Assembly (NCBI RefSeq): GCF_001687365.1 | Contig: NZ_LGLV01000008.1 | Location: 361,306 to 425,305 of the forward strand | DNA from: Pararhizobium polonicum | GTDB taxonomy: Bacteria > Pseudomonadota > Alphaproteobacteria > Rhizobiales > Rhizobiaceae | Length of the DNA stretch: 64,000 nt | Direction: 5' to 3' | Shown: in pieces, positions 47,048 through 55,591 of the stretch | Numbering within the stretch: position 1 is the stretch's first letter | How the letters are laid out: every line of letters starts with the position of its first letter | Notes under the pieces: model-generated | What the model saw: the letters and a program-made list of their open reading frames with translations, nothing else | What the model was told of the DNA's origin: nothing | The model's database searches: none | Made by a program: the position numbers and the translations under genes

Positions 47048-47901
47048 GCGTCATCGAAACACTGCTTTCCCCGTTTCAGTTCGGGTTCATGGTGAATGCA
47101 CTCGTCATCGCGGTTCTGGTGGCGGTTCCAACCGCGCTGCTGTCCTGTTTTCTGGTACTGAAGGGCTGGTCGCTGATGGGCGATGCCATCAGCCATGCGG
47201 TCTTTCCGGGCGTGGTCATTGCCTATATCGTCGGCTTTCCGTTCGCGGTCGGTGCCTTCGCAGCCGGCATGTTCTGCGCCGTTGCCACGGGTTTCCTCAA
47301 GGACAACAGCCGTATCAAACAGGACACGGTGATGGGCGTCGTCTTTTCCGGGATGTTCGGACTGGGGCTGGTGCTTTACGTCAAAATCCAGTCCGACGTG
47401 CATCTCGATCATATCCTGTTTGGCGACATGCTCGGTGTCGGCTGGCGCGATATCGCCGAAACGGCCGTCATCGCGACGATCACGACGGGTATCATCGCGG
47501 TCAAATGGCGGGATTTGCTGCTGCACGCCTTCGATCCGGCACAGGCGAAAGCTGTCGGCCTGCCGGTCAAGCTGTTGCACTATGGCCTGCTCTGCCTGAT
47601 CTCACTGACGATCGTGGGCGCGCTCAAGGCGGTCGGCATCATCCTCGCCATCGCCATGCTGATCGCGCCGGGCGCCATCGCCTTCCTGCTGACCAAAAAG
47701 TTCAGCACGATGCTGATGCTGGCGGTGACTATCGCCGTCGCCGCGTCCTTCTTCGGCGTCTATCTGAGCTTCTTCATCGACAGCGCCCCGGCGCCCACCA
47801 TCGTCCTCCTGATGACGGCCGCCTTCATCGCCGCCTTCGTCCATGCAACCCGCACGGCGGCACGGATCGAGGCCGGTGGCACGCAAGCCAGGATGCATTG
47901 A
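47044..47901 (+). CDS. sitD: Mn/Fe ABC transporter permease SitD
   Basis: A 285-residue ABC-3 permease, paralogous to SitC, with LKGWSLMGDAISHAVFPGVVIA and about eight membrane segments. It starts at GTG 47044 inside the sitC stop. It is the last gene of sitABCD and is followed by a hairpin shared with the convergent Fur-family gene. Confidence 0.92.
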   Translation: MSVIETLLSPFQFGFMVNALVIAVLVAVPTALLSCFLVLKGWSLMGDAISHAVFPGVVIAYIVGFPFAVGAFAAGMFCAVATGFLKDNSRIKQDTVMGVVFSGMFGLGLVLYVKIQSDVHLDHILFGDMLGVGWRDIAETAVIATITTGIIAVKWRDLLLHAFDPAQAKAVGLPVKLLHYGLLCLISLTIVGALKAVGIILAIAMLIAPGAIAFLLTKKFSTMLMLAVTIAVAASFFGVYLSFFIDSAPAPTIVLLMTAAFIAAFVHATRTAARIEAGGTQARMH

Positions 47902-47912
47902 GACAGGATAAC

Positions 47913-47939
47913 GGAACCGGGTCGCTGAGATCCGGTTCC
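47913..47939. terminator. Bidirectional hairpin between sitD and the Fur-family gene
   Basis: GGAACCGG (47913-47920) and CCGGTTCC (47932-47939) form a perfect 8-bp stem with an 11-base loop between two convergent genes. No long T-run follows on either strand, but the position is what a shared terminator would have. Confidence 0.5.
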
Positions 47940-47956
47940 TGCTCCGGAACGGCCGC

Positions 47957-48421
47957 TTACTCCGGATCGCGCGCGGAACCGTCCTTGTCGAGCTTCTTGA
48001 CGAAAATCTCCAGCCGGTGACTAACGATGGTGTAGCCATGCAGGCGGGCGATTTCTTCCTGAAGCTTCTCGATCTCTTCCGAATGGAACTCCACCACCTT
48101 GCCGGTATCCACATCGATCAGATGATCGTGATGGACCTGATCGACCGTCTCGAAGCGGCCGCGCCCATCGCCGAAGGCATGGCGCTCGACGATGCGGTTT
48201 TCCTCAAGCAGCTTGACCGTTCTGTAGACCGTTGCAATCGCAATGCCGGGATCGACGGCGGTCGCCCGGCGATGAAGTTCGACGACATCGGGATGATCGT
48301 CGGACGAGGCGAGAACCTGCGCGATGATCCGCCGCGGGCCGGTCATGCGCAGCCCTTTTTCCCGGCAAAGCCGCTCCAGCGTGGCCGTCGCTTCTGCGAT
48401 TTCAGTCTTCTTCTTCGTCAT
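47957..48421 (-). CDS. Fur/Mur-family metal-responsive repressor
   Basis: A 154-residue Fur-superfamily protein with the DNA-binding helix AIATVYRTVKLLEEN and the metal-site stretch HHDHLIDVDTGKVVEF; the C-terminus carries a further ...GYTIVSHRLEIF strand. It converges on sitABCD, whose promoter carries repeated GCAATAA elements, so a Mur (manganese uptake regulator) role is likely. The Cys pairs of zinc-structural Fur proteins are absent, as in rhizobial Mur. Irr and Zur are less likely because the haem and zinc signatures are not seen. Confidence 0.85.
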   Translation of the reverse strand: MTKKKTEIAEATATLERLCREKGLRMTGPRRIIAQVLASSDDHPDVVELHRRATAVDPGIAIATVYRTVKLLEENRIVERHAFGDGRGRFETVDQVHHDHLIDVDTGKVVEFHSEEIEKLQEEIARLHGYTIVSHRLEIFVKKLDKDGSARDPE

Positions 48422-48565
48422 CGATTCCTTCTACGCCTAATCCGCCATGTCAGTCGAGAGGAGAACAAAGCGTTTTCCCGCTGGTATCTGCCATGCACAA
48501 TAGCAAAAGAAGGATGGCCGGAACATGCGGGGAAGCCAGCCGGGTAACCTAACGTAATCTTCTCG

Positions 48566-49324
48566 TCAAAGGTGATGTAGGACGAGAGGTTTACCGTCTA
48601 TCTCTTTAATCTGCATGCGATAACCGAAGATCGCCTCGAGATTGTCTTCGGTCAGAACCGCCTCCGGTGTTCCATCCGCGATCACCCCGCCGTCGCGCAT
48701 TGCCACGATGCGGTCGGCATGGGCGGCTGCCTGGTTGATGTCGTGCAGCACGATGATGGCGGTGCGTTGCTTTTCATCGGCAATCGTCCGCAGCGAGCGC
48801 ATCAGCTGGCGCGCATGGAACATATCGAGATTGTTCAGCGGCTCGTCGAGAAGCAGATAGTCCGTTCCCTGGCAGAAGGTCATGGCGACCATTGCCCGCT
48901 GACGCTGGCCGCCGGACAGGGTATCGATGAAACGCTCCGAAAGGGCCTGCAGATCGAATTGCGCCAGTGCAGCCTCGACAAGGACGTGATCTTCGGTGTC
49001 CGGCCGGCCCTGATGGTGCGGGAAGCGGCCGAACCCCACCAGTTCACGAACGGTGAGACGGCTGGCAACCGCGCCGTCCTGGCGCAGGATGGCCAGACGC
49101 TGCGCCAGTTTCCGGCTGGTCGTGGTTTCGACAGACAGGCCGTCGATGGTAATGCGGCCGCTTTGAAGCGGCTGCAGCCGGGCGATCAGCGAGAACAGGC
49201 TGGATTTTCCCGCACCGTTCGGCCCGACGAGAGCGGTGATGCCGCCCTTCGGCAGCGAGAGGTTGATATCGCGCAGGATCGGTGTGCCGCGGTGGGAAAG
49301 CGAGACGTTTTCGATCGCGATCAT
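48566..49324 (-). CDS. Ferric-siderophore ABC transporter ATP-binding protein
   Basis: A 252-residue FecE/FatE/YclP-type ATPase: Walker A VGPNGAGKSSLFSLI, signature LSGGQRQRAMVAMTF, Walker B YLLLDEPLNNLDM and HDINQAAAHADRI. ATG 49324 overlaps the permease stop by four bases; the frame further upstream is a shadow. It is the last gene of the minus-strand siderophore array. The YclNOPQ and FatBCDE systems with this architecture import petrobactin or related siderophores. Confidence 0.92.
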   Translation of the reverse strand: MIAIENVSLSHRGTPILRDINLSLPKGGITALVGPNGAGKSSLFSLIARLQPLQSGRITIDGLSVETTTSRKLAQRLAILRQDGAVASRLTVRELVGFGRFPHHQGRPDTEDHVLVEAALAQFDLQALSERFIDTLSGGQRQRAMVAMTFCQGTDYLLLDEPLNNLDMFHARQLMRSLRTIADEKQRTAIIVLHDINQAAAHADRIVAMRDGGVIADGTPEAVLTEDNLEAIFGYRMQIKEIDGKPLVLHHL

Positions 49325-50262
49325 TTTCGGCTCCCGAGGATGAGCAGCAGAAGGAAGACGAGGCCGCCGACGAACTCGATCACCACGCCGAGCGTCGATG
49401 CACCGCCGATCCCATGCTGCAAAAAGGTCTGCCCGCCGACAAGGACGATGATTGCGACGAGGACCGCGGCAGGCAGCAGCAGGGCATGGCGCTGCGTTCG
49501 CATCAGGCGTTCCGCCAGCGCTGCGACCAGCAGCCCGAAGAAGGCGACCGGCCCGACCAGCGCCGTCGAGACCGCGACCAGCAGGGCAACGAGCAGCAGA
49601 AGCCCCGCCGTCGCCTTCGTCCAATTGACACCGAGCCCGATGGCGGTATCGCGGCCGAGCCCGATGATATCGAGCAGATGACGAGCGCGCCAACAGAGGG
49701 CTGCGGCCGCCAGCGTGACGACCGTGCCGAGAATGGTCAGATCGGCGCGCAGCGTGTTGAAATTGGCAAAGCTCGCGCCCTGAACGATGGCGAAGGCATT
49801 CGGGTCGAGCAGCCGCGACAGGAGCTGCGACAGGCTGCGAAACAGAAGGCCGAGCGTCACACCCATGAGCAGCAGCAGGTTCATGTCGACGCGCGTCTTC
49901 AGCAATGGCCAGAGCAGCGCCATGGCAAGGGCGATCATCAGTGCTACCTCGATGCCGAATTTCACGCCGCCGTTGAGACTGGCATAACCGAGGCCGCCGA
50001 GAGCAAAGACCAGCGTCGTCTGGCCGAAAAGGTAGAGGGCATCGAGCCCCATGATCGACGGCGTCAGGATGCGGTTTGCCGTCACCGTCTGGAACAGGAC
50101 GGTCGAGACCGCGATGGAGATGGCCACCTGCAGCAGCGCCAAAAGCTTCAGTCCCCGCAATTGCAGGACGAAGGCGATATTGCCGCGCAGCTCCAGAGTC
50201 AGAAACGCAAGCATGGCCAGCAGCGCCATCGCCGCAAGCAGGATCAGCCGGCGGTCAGGCAT
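49321..50262 (-). CDS. Ferric-siderophore ABC transporter permease (FatC/YclO-like)
   Basis: A 313-residue FecCD-family permease with about nine membrane segments; VGPVAFFGLLVAALAERLM is the conserved coupling region. ATG 50262 (AGGG upstream) is preferred to TTG 50277. It overlaps both neighbours by a few bases and forms a heterodimeric channel with the preceding permease. Confidence 0.9.
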   Translation of the reverse strand: MPDRRLILLAAMALLAMLAFLTLELRGNIAFVLQLRGLKLLALLQVAISIAVSTVLFQTVTANRILTPSIMGLDALYLFGQTTLVFALGGLGYASLNGGVKFGIEVALMIALAMALLWPLLKTRVDMNLLLLMGVTLGLLFRSLSQLLSRLLDPNAFAIVQGASFANFNTLRADLTILGTVVTLAAAALCWRARHLLDIIGLGRDTAIGLGVNWTKATAGLLLLVALLVAVSTALVGPVAFFGLLVAALAERLMRTQRHALLLPAAVLVAIIVLVGGQTFLQHGIGGASTLGVVIEFVGGLVFLLLLILGSRK

Positions 50263-51232
50263 GCGCGGCCCTAGCAAACATCAGCCGCAGGAACAGGAAA
50301 GCGCCGACAACGCCCATGACCGTTGCCACCGGAATTTCATAGGGGTAGCGCAGCACGCGGCCGAGCACATCGCAGCCGAGCACCAGCGTCGCACCGCTCA
50401 AGCCGACCCACGGGATCGTTCCGCGCAGGTTGTCACCCATGATGCGTGAGACGAGATTGGGCACGACCAGGCCGACGAAAGGAATGATGCCGACCACCAC
50501 AACCGTCAGCGCCGAAATCACCGAGACGATGACGAGGCCGAGTTGCAGCACCCGCTGGTAGCTCAGACCCAGACCGATGCTGACGTCCCGACCGAGCGAC
50601 AGCACGGTCAGCCGGTCGGCAACCCACCAGGCGATGGCCACCATGATGGCGGTTCCCCACAGCAGTTCGTAGCGGCCGCGCACGACGCCGGAAAATTCGC
50701 CGTTGGTCCAGATATCGACGAATTGCAGCAGCTCCGTCTGCCAGCCGATGAAGGTGACGACAGCACCGATGACGCCGCCGTAGACCAGGCCGAAGAGCGG
50801 CACGAGATAGGGTTGGGTCGGCGGCAGCCGGTGGGCTGTCATCATGAAGAGCGAGGTGCCGAGCAAGGCCAAGACGCTGGCCGCCAGCGTTTTCACCGCC
50901 AGCGATGCCGCCGGAAAGACAAGCGTCATGATCAGGATGCCCAGCGCCGCACTTTGTGCCGTTCCGGCTGTCGAGGGTTCGACGAAGCGATTGCGCACCA
51001 TCGCCTGCATGATCAGGCCGGCGATGGAAAGGGCGGCCCCCGTCAGCACCGCCGCCATCGTTCGCGGCAACCGGCTGACGACAAACAGCTGCAATGCTGC
51101 GGGATCATTGAACATCCGCGCCAGCGAAAAGTCCCCGGCGCCGATGAAAATGCTCAAGACCACAAGCACGACAAAGGCCGCGCAGGCGGCCAGTTTCGCA
51201 GTCCGATGTTTTGCCGTTCGTTTCTCGGTCAT
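50255..51232 (-). CDS. Ferric-siderophore ABC transporter permease (FatD/YclN-like)
   Basis: A 325-residue FecCD-family permease. VVSRLPRTMAAVLTGAALSIAGLIMQ at the N-terminal third and GIIPFVGLVVPNLVSRIMGDN are family hallmarks. Start overlaps the binding-protein stop (ATGA at 51229-51232). It completes the two-permease channel of the petrobactin-type importer. Confidence 0.92.
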   Translation of the reverse strand: MTEKRTAKHRTAKLAACAAFVVLVVLSIFIGAGDFSLARMFNDPAALQLFVVSRLPRTMAAVLTGAALSIAGLIMQAMVRNRFVEPSTAGTAQSAALGILIMTLVFPAASLAVKTLAASVLALLGTSLFMMTAHRLPPTQPYLVPLFGLVYGGVIGAVVTFIGWQTELLQFVDIWTNGEFSGVVRGRYELLWGTAIMVAIAWWVADRLTVLSLGRDVSIGLGLSYQRVLQLGLVIVSVISALTVVVVGIIPFVGLVVPNLVSRIMGDNLRGTIPWVGLSGATLVLGCDVLGRVLRYPYEIPVATVMGVVGAFLFLRLMFARAAHA

Positions 51233-52134
51233 TTCGTCCTGGAATAGGCCTCGGTGATGGCGGTGAATACCCGGCTCATCGCCTGAACACCACCCGCGGC
51301 GATGTAGAAATCCCCGGCCGGCAGATAGATGACCTGATCTTTTTTCCAGGCTGTGGTTTCGGCCACCAGTTCGTTGTCCAGCGTTGCCCTGGCGTTCTGG
51401 TCTTCCGAGCCGATCGCAGCTGCCCGATCCAGCACGAGCAGCCAGTCGGGATTGGCCTTGCGGATGAATTCGAAGGAGATGGCTTCGCCATGGGTCGCGG
51501 CTTCGACGTCCGGAACCGCGGGCGGCAGATCGAGCGCCGAATGCACCCAGCCGAACCGCGATCCCGGTCCATAGGCGGTCACCTTCGGGCCGTTGGTCAT
51601 GATGATCAGCGCGGTTCCCTTGCCGGCAGCGGCATTGCGGGCCTTGCCGATCACAGTATCGAGCGCTTTGGCGGCGGCATCAGCCTGTGCCTCCTTGCCG
51701 AACAACGTGCCATAGGCCGATAGCCTGGTTTTCACCTGCGACACCAGATCGTCGCCATCCATGGTCATGTCGATGGTGGGGGCTACCTGCGCGGTCGCCG
51801 CAACCTGCGGCGAGGAGCGGCCGCCGACGATGATCAGGTCCGGATCCAGTTCGCTCAACGCTTCGAGATTGGGCTCGAAGATATCGCCGACGACCGTGCC
51901 GCCGCCCTTCAGATGCGCCAGTTCCGGCAGATAGAGGTTGGACGGCAGGCCGGCGATCTTGACGCCGAGACTGTCCAGCGTATCGATCGCCGCGATGTCG
52001 AACACCGCGATCTTCGCCGGCGTCGTTTCGATCGAGACGGTTCCGGTCGCGGTGCTGATGTCGGCGGCGTGGACTGCGCCTGCCAACACAAGCGCCAGCA
52101 GTCCCACGATCGTCGCTGTTTTCGTTTTCGCCAT
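51229..52134 (-). CDS. Periplasmic siderophore-binding protein (FatB/CeuE/YclQ-like)
   Basis: A 301-residue class III binding protein with a Sec signal (LLALVLAGAVHA/ADI). It has no lipobox Cys, unlike the Gram-positive lipoprotein relatives. KVTAYGPGSRFGWVHSAL is characteristic of the YclQ/FatB/CeuE group, which binds catecholate siderophores such as petrobactin or enterobactin fragments. It is ten bases downstream of asbF, so uptake and synthesis are one transcription unit. Confidence 0.9.
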   Translation of the reverse strand: MAKTKTATIVGLLALVLAGAVHAADISTATGTVSIETTPAKIAVFDIAAIDTLDSLGVKIAGLPSNLYLPELAHLKGGGTVVGDIFEPNLEALSELDPDLIIVGGRSSPQVAATAQVAPTIDMTMDGDDLVSQVKTRLSAYGTLFGKEAQADAAAKALDTVIGKARNAAAGKGTALIIMTNGPKVTAYGPGSRFGWVHSALDLPPAVPDVEAATHGEAISFEFIRKANPDWLLVLDRAAAIGSEDQNARATLDNELVAETTAWKKDQVIYLPAGDFYIAAGGVQAMSRVFTAITEAYSRTK

Positions 52135-52143
52135 TGCCGCTTC

Positions 52144-52989
52144 CTAGAAGTTGACTGTTCGCCGGGCCGGTTCGCGTCCCTCGATCACCTGCCGGACCTG
52201 CCGCCTGTCCCGGCGCAGGATGTCGAGGCAATCTCCACCGAACCATTCCAGTGAAGCATCGATCTGCGGATCGCCGGAAATCTCGCCGAGAAAGCGCCCG
52301 TAATCGACGGTTCCTTCGAACAGGGGTGTCATCCCGTCCCGGCGTCCGGCCGCCGCATAGACATTGGCCGGCTCGAACACCGAAAGATCAGACCGGTCGC
52401 GAATGTTCTTCAAGTGATAGTGCCGGATATGCGGTTTCATCGTCCGGTGTACGGCCACCGGGTCGTCGCCACCTTCCCAGACATGCAGCGTATCGAAGTT
52501 GATGGCGAAGGAGGGGTGATTGACTTCCTCGATAAGACGCATGGTGGAAGTGGCGGTATCCGCCAGCGTTTCCGGATGTGTTTCCGCCAACAGATGAATG
52601 CCGTAACTCTCGGTGATAGCGCAGATGTCGCGCAGCCGCTCCACGATCAGGCGCCGGTCCTCTGTCGATGTCGCCAGGCTGCCGCGATTGCCGGCAAACG
52701 TCCGGATCTTCTTTGCCCGCCAGCGGCGTGCCAGCCGGCAAAGATCGACGGTCTTGCGGCGCAGCGTCTCCGGATCGGCGTTCACCGGCAGATAGTCGCT
52801 GATCATCGGCACCGACAGGCCGTAGCTATCCAGCCATTCCGCATTGCGATCCGGCTGTTGCGCCAGATTGCGCGCATGCGCGCCCCAGAGCTCGATGCCC
52901 TGAAAATCATTGGATTGCGCCCAGGCGGCGATTTCTCCGAGCGAGATCAGGTGGTGCCGGAAGGTGATGGTGCAGAGCGATACTTTCAT
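52144..52989 (-). CDS. asbF: 3-dehydroshikimate dehydratase AsbF
   Basis: A 281-residue TIM-barrel protein that matches Bacillus AsbF almost end to end: KVSLCTITFRHHLISL, GIELWGAHARNL, KIRTFAG, FEPANVYAAAGRRDGM and ASLEWFG. AsbF converts 3-dehydroshikimate to 3,4-dihydroxybenzoate, the unusual catechol of petrobactin. The metal-ligand Glu/His residues of the barrel (LLAETHPETL, NFDTLHVWE, HYHLKN) are present. Its start overlaps the asbDE stop by four bases. Generic databases would call it a sugar isomerase/epimerase; the setting decides against that. Confidence 0.92.
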   Translation of the reverse strand: MKVSLCTITFRHHLISLGEIAAWAQSNDFQGIELWGAHARNLAQQPDRNAEWLDSYGLSVPMISDYLPVNADPETLRRKTVDLCRLARRWRAKKIRTFAGNRGSLATSTEDRRLIVERLRDICAITESYGIHLLAETHPETLADTATSTMRLIEEVNHPSFAINFDTLHVWEGGDDPVAVHRTMKPHIRHYHLKNIRDRSDLSVFEPANVYAAAGRRDGMTPLFEGTVDYGRFLGEISGDPQIDASLEWFGGDCLDILRRDRRQVRQVIEGREPARRTVNF

Positions 52990-54302
52990 CGCGCGGCCCT
53001 CTTGAGCATGGGAGGTTCAACGGATGCCGGAATGGTGCGCTCGCACCAGAGATCGAAGATCTCGGCCAGTTTGCCTTTCAGCTTCGTCTCCAGCCGGTCG
53101 GCTTCATCGAGCTTTTCGAAGACGGAGGCCGCCAGAGTGCGATCTTCCGTCTGGGCGAGCTTCATGCAGGCATAATGCAGCGTCTTCAGCGACTGGACGA
53201 AGGATTCGATCTCCTCGCACCATGTCTCGAATTCGGCAGCCGGCAGCTTCAGCGCCCGCCAGAAGAAGGCAAAACCGTGCTCATAGGCATATTTGCGGAT
53301 GGTGATCACAGGCAATTCGCGCACCGCCGCCGTCAGGTCCGAAAGGCCGATGCCATCGGTCCCGTCCAGATGCGCCGTGACTATTTGTCTGACGGCATCG
53401 ACCAGCGGGTTGCTGCCGTCAACGAAGCAGGCCTCGAAATAGGCCTTCAGATCCTGCGCATCCGGGGTTCTCGCCTGTGCATGATCGAAGACATAACCGC
53501 CGCCGACGGTCGGCTGCATGATGGCGTGGATGACTTTTTCCCGGGCGATCTCGCCTTCCCAGCGATAGTCCGGGTCGTGCACGAACCAGGTGTCCGGATC
53601 CTTGGTTTCCTGCAGCATGAGATAGTGCGGGAAGGGGTTCTGGTTGAACTTGTTCTCCCGCTCCGGCAGGTGGAACATGTCGAGCATGACCATGACGGAA
53701 CCGGTCGCGCTGCGGTTCTTGACGAGATCGAGCAGAACGGCAAGGTTTTCGATCTTGGTTTTGTCGGGATCGTACCACTCGCGAACGGTGACGCCGTAGA
53801 GCTGCTGATACCACAGCCGGAAGAATTCCTGGCTGATCTCGGGTGCATGGTAGAGCAGCTGGAAATTGTCGCTGACGGCGAATTTCGCATCCCAGACGCC
53901 GAAGTAGAGTGGCCGGTGGTCCAGCCCCTGCCGCTTCAGGCCGTCGCAGACGCAGCTGACGAAGCAGTGGACCTTGATGTCGTAATAGGCTTCGCCATGC
54001 ACACCCTCGTCGGTCGTGCCGCCGGTGAGCGCGAAGGACGGGACAGCGGCCGCGGTATCCTTCGGTGCGTAGAGCGCGACCAGATCGGCGACGGTCTCGA
54101 TATCCTGCTTCGCAATCGCCTCTTCGGGAACGGACAGGCCGTATTCCAGTTCGATATTGAGGAAGATCTGCAGGATCAGGACGGAGTCGAGATAAAGGTC
54201 TTCGTTGAGACGCGCCTCCGGGCCGAAGCCGTCCATATGCGCATGCGCCATCTGCTCATTCAGCACCGTCTCGATGGCGGCGAGGATGTCCGTGTTCGTC
54301 AT
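52986..54302 (-). CDS. asbDE: AsbD-AsbE fusion: aryl carrier protein plus petrobactin condensing protein
   Basis: A 438-residue fusion. Residues 1-~82 are an acyl carrier domain with the phosphopantetheine Ser in LYLDSVLILQIFLNIE, as in AsbD. The remainder (~95-438) resembles AsbE, which transfers the 3,4-dihydroxybenzoyl group from AsbD to spermidine (VHCFVSCVCDGLKRQG, HLPERENKFNQNPFPHYLML). In Bacillus asbD and asbE are separate genes. ATG 54302 overlaps asbC by four bases. The open frame to 54470 is a shadow of asbC. A short Ala/Thr-rich linker joins the domains. Confidence 0.9.
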   Translation of the reverse strand: MTNTDILAAIETVLNEQMAHAHMDGFGPEARLNEDLYLDSVLILQIFLNIELEYGLSVPEEAIAKQDIETVADLVALYAPKDTAAAVPSFALTGGTTDEGVHGEAYYDIKVHCFVSCVCDGLKRQGLDHRPLYFGVWDAKFAVSDNFQLLYHAPEISQEFFRLWYQQLYGVTVREWYDPDKTKIENLAVLLDLVKNRSATGSVMVMLDMFHLPERENKFNQNPFPHYLMLQETKDPDTWFVHDPDYRWEGEIAREKVIHAIMQPTVGGGYVFDHAQARTPDAQDLKAYFEACFVDGSNPLVDAVRQIVTAHLDGTDGIGLSDLTAAVRELPVITIRKYAYEHGFAFFWRALKLPAAEFETWCEEIESFVQSLKTLHYACMKLAQTEDRTLAASVFEKLDEADRLETKLKGKLAEIFDLWCERTIPASVEPPMLKRAAR

Positions 54303-55591
54303 GATGCTGCTCCGGTGATCGGCCCTGCAACCGGTGTTGTAAACTCGCCGGCGGCATGACGCGTGGCCACGTCGCGGCGGCTGATCTTGCCATTGGCCTG
54401 CCGGGGAATGGTTTCCACCTGCAGGATGTCCATCGGCAGCTGATGGCTGGCGAGATGACGGCTGCACCATTGGCGCACCGCTTGCGGCGCGACCGACTCG
54501 CTTGCGCTGAACAGCAGCGCCACGCGCTCGCCGGCAAAGCGATCGCTCTTGCGGAAGGCAACGGCGTCGGTGACGGATGCCATGGTCATGACGGCATCCT
54601 CGACGTCCTTGGGATAGACGTTGAGGCCGGAGACATTGATCATGTCGTCCATGCGCGAAATGAAGACCAGCATCCCGTCATCGCGGATATAGCCGAGATC
54701 GCGGGTGTGGATGGCGATGCCATCCGTATTCTTCACGATAATCTCGCCGGTATCGTCCGCGCTGCTTCCCGTCTCCGCGGCAAGATGCGGCAGCACGAAA
54801 CCCATGTCTCCGGTCGCCGTCACATCGGGGTTGATGGCGATGCAGCCCGATTCCGAGCAGCCGTATTGCTGGAACATATGCTGGCTCTTCGCCCGGATCA
54901 GGGCGAACCAGGCGTCGGGCAACAGCGTGCCCGAGGTCATGGTCGCGTGGATCTGTTCGCCGTCGGGCAGCAGCCGGGCCAGCGTGTGCAGGATCGCCGG
55001 CGAAGAGTAGAGCAGCGGGCGTTCGGTTTCGCGCAGCACTTTCAGGAGATATTTGGGATTGGCGGTGTTGACGATCACCGGCGTCTGGCCGCGCTTGAGC
55101 GCGACGAGAATGCCGCAGATCAGCCCATAGGAATGGGTGGTCGGGCAGGCGACGACCGGTGTCATCGTCTCCGGCTCGCGGAATGTCGCGACATAGCTCT
55201 CGATTTCCGCGTCGATCTCCTCCCAGCTCCGCGCCACGCATTTCGGCGCGCCGGTCGTGCCGGAACTCATCTGGAGAAGCTGACCCTTTGCCTCTACCAC
55301 CACAGGCACATCCAGCACTTCGGCCGTCAGGCTGTTGTAGAACAGCCGGTCGCAGCCGGCGCCGATGGCGAGCTTGCGGGCTGCCGGATAAGGCGTGCCG
55401 GGATGGATCGGCAGCACGCTGGCACCCGCCTTGCGAATGGCGAAGAACAGCGACAGCCAGTCGATGGTTTCCGCAAAGCAGACCGCATAACGGCCGCCGG
55501 CGCGCGTCAGAAGGCCGGTCTGCTCTGCGAGGCGGGCCGAGGTTTCTTCGAAAGAGGCGTGATCGTAAAGCCTGTCATCAATCCGGATCAT
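54299..55591 (-). CDS. asbC: 3,4-dihydroxybenzoate-AMP ligase AsbC
   Basis: A 430-residue adenylate-forming enzyme. A-motifs: QMSSGTTGAPKCVARSW, QYGCSESGC, TRDLGYIRDDG and the C-terminal catalytic Lys in RQANGKISRRDVA. It activates 3,4-dihydroxybenzoate and loads it on the AsbD carrier domain of the next gene. Overlaps with asbB and asbDE are four bases each. It is slightly shorter than typical aryl-AMP ligases (~500), as AsbC is. Confidence 0.9.
   Translation of the reverse strand: MIRIDDRLYDHASFEETSARLAEQTGLLTRAGGRYAVCFAETIDWLSLFFAIRKAGASVLPIHPGTPYPAARKLAIGAGCDRLFYNSLTAEVLDVPVVVEAKGQLLQMSSGTTGAPKCVARSWEEIDAEIESYVATFREPETMTPVVACPTTHSYGLICGILVALKRGQTPVIVNTANPKYLLKVLRETERPLLYSSPAILHTLARLLPDGEQIHATMTSGTLLPDAWFALIRAKSQHMFQQYGCSESGCIAINPDVTATGDMGFVLPHLAAETGSSADDTGEIIVKNTDGIAIHTRDLGYIRDDGMLVFISRMDDMINVSGLNVYPKDVEDAVMTMASVTDAVAFRKSDRFAGERVALLFSASESVAPQAVRQWCSRHLASHQLPMDILQVETIPRQANGKISRRDVATRHAAGEFTTPVAGPITGAAS

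Noticed and set aside
52144..52989. Sugar isomerase/epimerase annotation for the TIM-barrel protein
   Set aside because: Near end-to-end similarity to AsbF and position inside an asb cluster favour 3-dehydroshikimate dehydratase.
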